NCBI GenBank assembly: GCA_030248135.1
Contig: JASANC010003529.1
Span: 1-64,000, forward strand
Length of the DNA stretch: 64,000 bases
DNA from: Theristus sp. LFF4_11
Lineage: Eukaryota; Nematoda; Chromadorea; Monhysterida; Xyalidae
Direction: 5' to 3'
A model generated the notes under the pieces. It did not search any database and was not told where the DNA came from. It saw nothing but the letters and a program-made list of their open reading frames with translations. Position numbers and translations under genes: made by a program. Shown here one piece after another: positions 55,741 through 64,000 of this stretch. Numbering within the stretch: position 1 is the stretch's first letter; each line of letters starts with the position of its first letter.

Positions 55741-56043
55741 TTTCGATGGAGACATTTTCTCTTGTATATCTCTATATTTCTCTCATTTGTAGGTTTTTTT
55801 TAATATCTATATTATATGCATGTTTGTATCTCAATATATATTGTATGTTTTTTTGTATACGTACCGTTATACATTTACCACTTTGTACGTCAATGTTTTC
55901 AATACTGTACTTCAATATCAAGTCTCACCCGTGCAGCGTGTCTCGTTCGTGTTGCTTTCAGATGTCCCGACCCGAACGAAAATCAAAGCAAAAATGTATG
56001 ACTAGAGACTAGAGAGAGGTCTTGTCTGGATGCTGTGGTTTCT
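55741..56043. other. Intergenic AT-rich stretch
   Basis: TATA/TGTAT-rich sequence with no coding or repeat signal recognised, between two C-tract blocks. Confidence 0.35.
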
Positions 56044-56438
56044 AGCACTTTTATTCAACAACTTTTGGTCCGACCCCCCCCCCTAGAATTTTCGGTCTCG
56101 CTCGGGAACCCCCCCCCCCCCAACCAAATCGACCCCTACTAGCCATTTTTTGCCCAGACAATGTCATCGTCAAGAAAAAATTTTGGTCCGACCCCCCCCC
56201 CTTGAATTTTCGGTCTCGCTCGGACCCCCCCCCCAAGAATTTTCGGTCTCGCTCGGGAGCCCCCCCCCCCCAACCAAGTCGACCCCCCCCACCCGCGACG
56301 CCCCCCCCCCCCAAAATTGGGCGGACCCCCCCCCCCTCTCGGATTCGCCAAAAATCGGGCTCGACCCCTGTTTGCCACTTTATTTTTTCTTTGCTACTTT
56401 ATTTTTTGAAAGCCACCCTAAAATAGGATAGCGCCCCT
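56044..56438. repeat. C-tract repeat with GAATTTTCGGTCTCGCTCGG units and palindrome-arm fragment
   Basis: Four units of (T/A)GAATTTTCGGTCTCGCTCGG, separated by runs of 7-13 C, cover 56076-56340. 56375-56438 (CTTTGCTACTTTATTTTTTG then CACCCTAAAATAGGATAG) is a fragment of the arm end of the element at 50911-53542. Confidence 0.75.
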
Positions 56439-56700
56439 ATTTCGATGCTTCGGCATCGTATCACTACTTTTGTACGATAAACGTTGAAAGTTGAAAGTTG
56501 AAAGTTGCATTTGGTGGCAAAAATAGCAAATTGGGTCGGTTGTATGCCCGAAAACAGCATTTTACGCTGCTCAAAATCACTAATTTGGATGTATTTCCTA
56601 TTTTGAGTTCAAGATACCAAGTTCTGGAAAGTTTAGGAGCTGGGAAGCATTCGGTTTTTTATGGTTTTAAAACGGAAAAGAAACCGGTTTTTTACCAACC

Positions 56701-56790
56701 CTAGCTGGGTCATTCATTTTGTGTAGGGCCATTCATTTTGTCTTGTGCCATTCATTTTGTCTTGGGCCATTTATTTTGTCTTGGGCCACG
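56701..56790. repeat. Tandem repeat CCATTCATTTTGTCTTGGG, about 22 bp
   Basis: Four imperfect units of GGGCCATTCATTTTGTCTTG just upstream of the eIF3a gene. Confidence 0.8.
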
Positions 56791-57055
56791 CATTAGTAAA
56801 TAGCGCCGTTTTTTGCACCCGCTCGCTCGGCTCGTGGTACGAGCGCCTTTCAAAAACCCGCTTTTCTTCATGAATGCCTTGCACACTTGATTCGATTCGA
56901 TTTTCTTAACTTTCCGAACACACGGCCGAATTTTCATCAAAGTTTTATTTATTTGTTTACTTCAGTTTTGATTCCAATCGGAAGAAGACCGAGGACTGCA
57001 AAAAAACTTTGCCAGAGCAAAGCAATCGTCGTAAATTGTGAACGGCGCCGCCATC

Positions 57056-60000
57056 ATGGTGATTCAAATGCGCCCGGAAAATGCGCTGAAGCGTGCGCAA
57101 GATCTGCTGTCGGTTGGCAAGAAGAAGGATGCACTGGACGCGTTGCACGACTTGATTCGGGCGAAGCAGAGCGGCGGTCGCAACGCGCGCATCCAACAGC
57201 AGCCGTGGAGTCCCGTGCACGAGAAGATCATCCTGAAGGAGGTCGAGCTGTGCGTTGACCTGCGACAGCCGAACATCGCCAAGGACGCTCTCTGGCAGTA
57301 CCGCAATTTGACGCAGACGGTGCGGCTTGGTTGGGGTTGGGGGGAGGCAGCGCACGTCTGCCAAGTGCCTGCCAAGGAAATTGTTTTTTTCGCTCCACCG
57401 AACTAACAGTTGGTGGAAGAAATAGTCACAAACCGCAGAGAACAATTGCAATTTGTGCATTCGGGCACTTGAATGTGGCATGCTGATTGGCAGATCGACC
57501 TGTTTGAATCCAACATCAGTGAGCCTTATTCAAAAGCAGCCAATCAGCGGCGTTTGAATTACAGCTCTCGACTGTACTTTACAGGTGAATGTGAACTCGT
57601 TGAAATCAGCCATCTTGAGTTATCTGAAGTTCGCCGAGGATCGAGTGGCTCAGGCGCAGAAGGAGTCGCACGAACTCGTTGACGACATCGACGACCTCGA
57701 CCAGGCTGAAACGCCCGAACAGTAAGAACAGTTTGCTTGCGGACACGTGTCGTTTTTTTGCAAAACAAATGAAGCTCGCGATAGAGAGATCGAGATCGAA
57801 GCTGACTGCAGGATGGGGTGTATTTAGCCACAAATGGGGTGTTTGATTTCAACCAAACCCGGTACTGAACTTCCGCATGCCCTGTATTCTGCGAAAAGGT
57901 GACCGGTTTAAACAAACAAACTTCAACAACAGTGTTGCACGTTTCATTTGCATTGTGCACCGCCAATGTCGACGGTGCTTGGCTTGTGCGTTTCAGGTTG
58001 CTTCTGTCGGCGGTTTCGTCTGCAGACACGCAGGACCGTGCCGACCGTGCCGTGCTCAGTCCGTGGCTGCGCTTCCTTTGGGACTCGTATCGCAACTGTC
58101 TTGAACTGCTGCGTAATAATTTGGCTGTAGGTTCATTCATGTTCGTTCATTCATGATGTTTTATGAACGAGAAAGTCATTTTAAGGAAAACTTGGAAAGC
58201 GCGCGACGAATGCAAAATAACCGACCAATCACCAGAAAACAATGTTGAGGAGAGCAATGTGAGGGGAGTTCAGTCAATCGTGTTTAGTTTTGCCAATGTT
58301 GGAGTCACATTTCAGGTTGAAGAGCTGTATCACACGATCGCGCGGCGTGCGTTTGCGTTCTGCCACAAGTACCAGCGTCGCACCGAATTCCGCAAGTTAT
58401 GCGAGATTCTTCGGTTGCATCTCAGCCAGGTGCAAAAGTCGCAACACCATCAGTTCAGGTTGTTCAGTTTTAGTTGTGTAATTTTGTGTTGGTTTGGTGT
58501 GACTAAAGTGTTGCAACTTTGTGTGAAACGATTGATTTGTGTTTTCTTTTAGCGTCAAATTGACCAATCCGGAAACGCTGGCGTCGATGCAAGAAACGAG
58601 ACTCAATCAATTGGAGGTCGCCATAAACATGGAGATGTGGCAGGTGCATATTTTTGCGAAACGACATAAAATTGATATATAACAAAATAAACAAATCACA
58701 CAGATATCGATGTATTTATTCGTATACCAATATTTTTTTATTTCATGGTTTTACGAAAATGCTCGCAGCGTTCTTCAGGAGGCATTCAAAAGCAGCGACG
58801 ACGTGTGGCAGATATTCAGTCTGTCGCGCGAGAAGGACCGACGCACGGTGAAGACGCAGACGTACGTGAACTTCTACGAGAAGCTGGCGTTGGTGTTCTG
58901 GCAGTCCGGCAATCAGCTGTTCCACGCAGCAACCCTGATCAAGCTCTTTCAGATGTTTCGCGATCAGCGGAAATCGTTCACGCACGAGGAAGCGTCAAAG
59001 TGAGCGTGATGCACGCAGCTGATTGAAGATGACAACGTTCTGGAGATTGGTTATTGAATGGTGCACAGTAAAACGCGGAAGCCGGAATAATGAAATTTTG
59101 ACCTAAACGGTCACGTGTGTGCTGATTGGTTGCATCACGCTGTGCCAATGCCCCACCCTGTGCCTGTACAGTCAAATTTAAATTATAGTAGTGGTGGTTG
59201 AGTCCGTCCTGCACAGAAAGCATGCATAACGAGATCACCAGCCAATCAGTTTATGGCCTATAATTTGGAGTGCGACTGTGCGTTGTGCTTTTTGTGTAGT
59301 TGCGACACAGCAAGATGTGTTTGCACGGCTGATTTCGTTCGCGTTCGCCACCAATGTTTGTCTCGTAATGTCACAGCATGGCGACACGCTGCATTCTGGC
59401 CGTGTTGTCGATTGCGCCCGGCGCAGACAGCCCATCGGACCTGGCGCGTCATCTCGACATGGAAGAGCAGTTTGGCGCTAATCAACTGAAACTCGCACAG
59501 TTGCTCGATCTGAAGGCGGTGCCGTCGCGCAAAACGCTGCTGAAAGACGTGGCACGCTTTGGAATGGTCGACGTCGCTGGGCACACTGCTAAGACGCTAT
59601 ACAAGTTGGCGAATTCAGTTATTACTGCTCAAACTTATTGCTGTGCCCTTGTTAATCGTCTGATAATAATATATGTTGTGTTGTCCGTCAATTTTTAGTG
59701 TCCGGGAATTCCTCGAGTTTTCGATCGTTTACAGCGTCCACTTCACAATGGTTTTTCCAGCTGGCTAGAAGTTCAATTTGCGCCGTTGAAGTTGGCCAAT
59801 GAAATTGAGGTGGAGTTGCGCACGTTGAGCGAGTCGGAGCGAGCAGACTGGCGCCAGTACGTGGACAGACTCAGGGCTGCCGCTGCCATTCGAACGTTGA
59901 AACAGGTTGAAAAACGAACAACTTGAAATGAAAAACATCATCGAACGTGCTTTTGAAGGCGCGTTTGCACAATTCGTGTAAAACAGTGCCGGGCCGTTCT

Positions 60001-63000
60001 CGACCAGTCGCAGTTGCTGTTGCTGCGCCAAGGCGACTTCACCATTGGAGACGTGCACACGAGAAATGCCACATTATAAGCCCAGACGAAGGGCAACCGA
60101 AGCATTTCGATCAGCGCCTCGCCGCTCTGCGCAACCACTAACTCTGTTGTTGTTGTTGTGCTTCGCAGGTTGGCCAAGTATACGAGTCGATTCGCCTGGA
60201 TCGCCTGAGCAAAATGATTCCGTTCATGGGACGGGAGCAGCTGGAGCGTTTCATCGTGTCCGCTGGCAAGAAGGGCTACGTTCAGGTGCACGTGAACCAC
60301 CGCGACAACTGTTTCGTGTTCGTTGGCGACGCCGCCGCCGCTGCGACCGGCGTTGATGAACGCGTCGAGGTCGATGGCACGCACATTGAGAAGGTCGGGC
60401 ACTGCGCTGGTGTGCCGTCATGAGTGATGCACATGCAATCTGTGTGTTCTGACGTGCTGATTGGCTGCATAGCATCCAACTGGGTGGCGCTACCAATTGA
60501 AGTGAACCAACCAATTCGAATTGAAAAGCGGCAACTGCCTGTGAGTATGGCAACAATGGCAAAGCTGCACGCACGTTGTCGATACACTTGGGTTCAAAAT
60601 GTTTCGTTCTAGTGTGCCATGATCTGCAATAAAATGTGCATGTGATTCACAATGTCCATCTTTCTTTCTCTGATTTCAGTTGCTGCCGTCTGACGAGATT
60701 CGTGGCTACCTGCAGAATTTGTACGCTGCGCTGCGTGACGCGGCCGCCATGATCGACTGCAATCAGAAACGAACGGCACAGTTGAAAAAGGTTCGTATTG
60801 TGTCGTGGTGTGGTGCCATTTGAGTCTCTTGGAATTTTTCACGTTTTTTTCACGTTCTGTTTTAATCGGCACCCTATGCACAAGCGCAAGCGGTCAACTG
60901 AACATGTGAAGCTGCAGCTGCGATTTTTTGCTTCATAAACGCCGCGCGAAGCACTTCAAACTCCATGAATGGAGGTTTAAAGGCGTCAGGCAAATGAGTG
61001 CACAAGGAAACAAGTTCCAAAAAAAACGTACAGCCAGCATAATTGGTGACAATTCCACAAATGTTCAGCTGCAAAGCGTCAGCGTGATTGCGTCGCACCA
61101 CGCCGACTCCGACTACGCGCACGTGTTGGCGCGACGCCGCAAGATTGAGGAATACAAGGAGATCAGAGAGAAAGATCGCTATGAGCTGCAGCAGAAGGAG
61201 GCAGAGGCCGCCAAGATGTACGTGCTTCTTGCTTTCATGTGCATGTTACCGTGTTTTTGTTGTTGCACAACTTTCACGCTGTGATCAGTGATCGCCTTTT
61301 CTCTTTCAGACAGGATGAGAATCGCCGAATCCTCGAGCAACAACGACTGGCCGAGGAGCGCCACTTGTACGAGGAACGGAAACGAGAGGAGGAGATGGTC
61401 GGTGACTGGCGGCTTGCACTGCTGGATTGACTGCATCTCCAGAGTCAACCAGACGGACAGTTGAATTGGCGAACTCTAAATTATAGGCAAACTGCTGATT
61501 GGTTAGTGGTTACCAGCAGCATCAATTGATGATAATTCTTTTACAGCACCGAGTGAAAGCGACAATCGCCCGCGACAAAATCAACAAACTGAAAGCGTCC
61601 AAAATAGGACAGTTGATAGTGCAAGAGTACAACGAGGAGGAGCTGGAGAAGATGGACCCGGAAGTGTTGGTCGCTTCGCAGGTCCGCTATAAATATTCCA
61701 CATGCACCATTGCCTCTATCTGCTACTCAATACGCGCGCAGATAAGAAAACAGTTTCATGTGTGACGCGCGAATTCAAATTCGGTGAAGTCAACCGATTC
61801 GTTGAGATTCCACCGATTCACTTGGGCAATTTTGAATTGCTACACCATGCACGAACTAATGTCGTTTTGACGTCTGCAACCGCATTGAGTCGCACAACCA
61901 AAAAAACAGATACTAGTAGTTTGATGTTTTTAAGCGCTCATCGTGTATGGCGTGTTACAACAAATCTGATTGGTTCGTTCATGTTGGCGTGATGATTGAT
62001 TGACTATATTGATGCTGATTGGTTGCATCTTGCAAGTGTTCGTGGGAGGGGGCGGGGAATAAATCTGTGCTTGAAATTCTTATTCACTGTCAAATGTTTC
62101 AGAAAGAAAAAATGGATCGCGAACGTCAAGACCAGTTGGATCGTCAGCGGGCGCAAGAGAAAAAGTTTGACTATCTGGTGCGCGCGTGTCACCTCGAGGA
62201 GATTCCATTTCGACGTGAAGCGGTGCAACAGTGGCGTGCGAAGGACGAAGCGGACTGGCACACGTTCGAGCAGAAACGCGTTGACGACGCCATGTGCGTT
62301 GCGCGGCTGTCTGGTACAAGCAATGCTGACAGCTGTTGGCACTGCTGGCGCTGATGGATTGCTGAGTTATTGCGTTATGTTGGTTCTGCTTGTCGCGACA
62401 ATTCAAAAGTGATCCGAGTCCGTGACATCACGATACAGGCTCACTTTGGACTGATATGTTGTTGTCTTCTACATCTACGCATTGAGACGCAACACCAGAA
62501 ATAAGAACTCTGTTTAGTTTCGTGTGGTGGTGCACATATTTGCAACGTGGTGCACACCAACTGCAGTTTTGCCCATGAGCAACAGTGTGCCACTTATGCG
62601 CGACTCGAGCGTATGCGTGAAGACGCCGGCGCGTACATCGAGCTGAAGATGCCGACCGCTCGGAAGGCATTCGAGGAACGCAAGAAGGAGTGGCACGCAA
62701 AGTTGGCGGCAACACGCGAGCAGCGCATCAAGGAGGAGAAACAGCGGTTGTTGGACGAGATGAAGGCCGAGTGGAAACAGGTACAGGGAAAAAGTGCCAG
62801 TGAACACACGAACACAGCTACTGCCGAACTCTAAGTTATAGGCTATCAGCTGATTGGCTGGTGATCATGTGAGTGATGCAAGCTTTTTATGAGGGACAGA
62901 CTCCACCTCTACACAGCAATATGCGTATGCCTGCACATAAAGCAGGCATCACGTGGTCACCAACCAATCAGCTGATAGCTTATAATTTAGAGGTCGACTG

Positions 63001-63846
63001 TAGATCCTAAATTCATGCTTTAAAATCCTAAATTTCGCCCATCAATCAACGAACCACTTGACAGGAAAACTAATGAATTCGTAAAATTTCCATCTGTTAC
63101 CTTGTTTCTCGTCCATCATCCAATCGATTGCAGGAGAAACAAGAGGCGGAACGACGTCGCATCGCTGAGGAAGATCGAAGGCGTCGCGAGGAAGAAGAAC
63201 AGAAAAAAGCAAATACGTATCGGCCCCCTGGCGTTCGTGGCGCTGCACCAGAGAAGGTAAAGTGTGCTCATTTAAACCTGTCACCTTTTCTTTGCAGAAT
63301 ACAGGACATGCGAAACTTTGAATGTCAGTAATGAAATCGAATATACCGGGTTTGGTTGACATCAAACACCGCATTTGTGGCACAATGTGTATTCTTGCGA
63401 CTCCGATCCCGTTCGTTCTTTTTTCGCGAGCTCTGTGTTCTGCGCTAAAAAGTGACAGGTTTTAACAAACATGCTGTAGAAATAATGCAACAATGTCAAT
63501 GTCACCGAACAATAGAATCGATCAAACGTTCATGTGCGACGCGACGCATTTTATGGCTTCCTTAATTTCCAGGGTCGTCCAGCCCCGCCAGAAAGCCAAG
63601 CGGACCGCGACAGTTCGTGGCGTCGCCCGATGGTATGGTTCAGCTGTTTTTGATTTGCAATTTTCGGTTTTCTAAGCAAATGGAAATTATGCCTGTATAT
63701 AGTTTGTTTTGTTTAAAGTTGAAGATGTGTCCGTTTTTTTGTTCGTTTTTCAGGCCAGCCAACCTCCGCGCGACGTCTATCAGCCGACAGCCGATCGCAC
63801 CGGTGGTGGCCACACGCCGCCGCCTTCACATCACCCCGTTTGTTGA
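57056..63846 (+). CDS. EIF3A: Eukaryotic translation initiation factor 3 subunit A (eIF3a)
   Basis: Largest scaffold of the eIF3 complex that organises the 43S pre-initiation complex. Eighteen exons: 57056-57319, 57585-57721, 57997-58126, 58316-58458, 58553-58643, 58779-58999, 59377-59604, 59761-59905, 60169-60393, 60680-60790, 61069-61217, 61310-61397, 61547-61681, 62103-62293, 62567-62780, 63134-63256, 63573-63632, 63754-63846; every phase agrees, 915 residues. Family stretches include [54 protein letters not shown] (with F/E variants), the PCI region ([39 protein letters not shown]) and a highly charged coiled coil ([19 protein letters not shown]). The long DDDR repeat tail of vertebrates is absent. 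The last exon may instead splice at a GTTTGT at 63838 and continue past the window. A pyrimidine tract plus CAG at about 56963 may be a trans-splice acceptor. Confidence 0.94.
57540..57574. repeat. MITE-1 end fragment (eIF3a intron 1)
   Basis: CCAATCAGCGGCGTTTGAAT then CAGCTCTCGACTG|TA; a right-end remnant 10 bp from the exon 2 acceptor boundary. Confidence 0.6.
57729..57927. mobile_element. MITE-2 copy at the donor of eIF3a intron 2
   Basis: Starts CAGTTTGCTTGCGG, seven bases into the intron (GTAAGAA then CAGT). It ends GTATTCTGCGAAAAGGTGAC and GGTTTAAACAAACAAAC. Confidence 0.72.
59169..59278. mobile_element. MITE-1 copy, deleted (eIF3a intron 6)
   Basis: TA|CAGTCAAATTTAAATTATAG at left, TATAATTTGGAGTGCGACTG at right, with GTCCTGCACAGAAAGCATGC inside. 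Confidence 0.75.
61469..61507. repeat. MITE-1 left-end fragment (eIF3a intron 12)
   Basis: GCGAACTCTAAATTATAGGC then AAACTGCTGATTGGTTAG; right part missing. Confidence 0.65.
62821..63000. mobile_element. MITE-1 copy with TA on both sides (eIF3a intron 15)
   Basis: TA|CTGCCGAACTCTAAGTTATA at left and TAATTTAGAGGTCGACTG|TA at right, 180 bp, both arms long and well preserved. Confidence 0.88.
63260..63476. mobile_element. MITE-2 copy at the donor of eIF3a intron 16
   Basis: Exon 16 ends at 63256; the intron reads G, TA (63258-63259), then AAGTGTGCTCATTTAAACC, the element end. Right end GGTTTTAACAAACATGCTG|TA. 217 bp with TA on both sides. Confidence 0.88.
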
Positions 63847-64000
63847 TTTTGTTCTCCTAAATCATTTTCGAAAACATGACCTGGTCAAAGTGAGTCAAAC
63901 TGTACTTTGTGCATTCAATCTGCATCTGCTAATTGGCTCCATCGCGCTGGTGGTTGGGCCAATCGGCCAATCAGTGAGCCCAGTTCAGGAGTAAATTCGG
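63847..64000. other. Window end, downstream of or within eIF3a
   Basis: Contains ATTGGCTCC and CCAATCGGCCAATCAG, possibly another worn MITE-1. No exon could be identified before the window ends. Confidence 0.3.

Overview
The window is eukaryotic nuclear DNA from an animal, almost certainly a nematode. All recognisable genes are split by short GT-AG introns. One of them encodes a cuticle-type collagen with the nematode N-terminal membrane domain, cysteine clusters and Gly-X-Y blocks. I do not commit to a genus. About half of the window is transposon-derived and heavily nested.

Layout. 1-7335: repeats, a 1.1 kb foldback element and a dead CR1/jockey-like LINE (ORF1, endonuclease, reverse transcriptase) split by an LTR-like insertion with an internal 0.8 kb tandem duplication. 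7336-10675: G-tract-rich repeats, a tRNA-derived sequence and a 795 bp foldback element with TA target duplication. 10676-13015 (-): cuticle collagen. 13016-20929: gene-poor; holds a 2 kb palindromic foldback element with arrays of a 15 bp repeat. 20930-25935 (+): Ro60/TROVE protein. 26728-31614 (+): APC/C subunit CDC23/APC8. 32222-34391 (+): PQBP1. 34934-36093 (-): C-terminal exons of an unrecognised protein. 36185-37706: dead hAT element with an 8 bp target duplication. 39971-46106 (-): mitochondrial-type glycerol-3-phosphate acyltransferase. 46482-50719 (-): class IA PI3-kinase regulatory subunit of short p55-like form. 50911-56700: a 2.6 kb palindrome, C-tract repeats and a triplicated near-palindromic 0.37 kb unit. 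57056-63846 (+): eIF3a, possibly continuing past the window.

The exon models of the five complete genes (Ro60, CDC23, PQBP1, GPAT, PI3K subunit) were derived by hand from splice consensus and recalled family sequence. Each sums to a multiple of three with consistent phases at every junction. The collagen and eIF3a models also sum to whole codons, but the collagen start and the eIF3a 3' end are uncertain. The genes are unrelated housekeeping functions (RNA quality control, cell cycle, splicing, lipid synthesis, signalling, translation), so no shared pathway is implied. The PI3K subunit and GPAT lie head-to-tail with a 375 bp gap.

The most notable signal is a pair of short, mariner-like MITE families (TA target, CAGT...ACTG ends) that populate the introns of all these housekeeping genes. 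In several introns the element begins two to seven bases inside the 5' splice site, and one intron of the PI3K gene is almost entirely MITE. This suggests intron creation or remodelling by transposons (introner-like behaviour).
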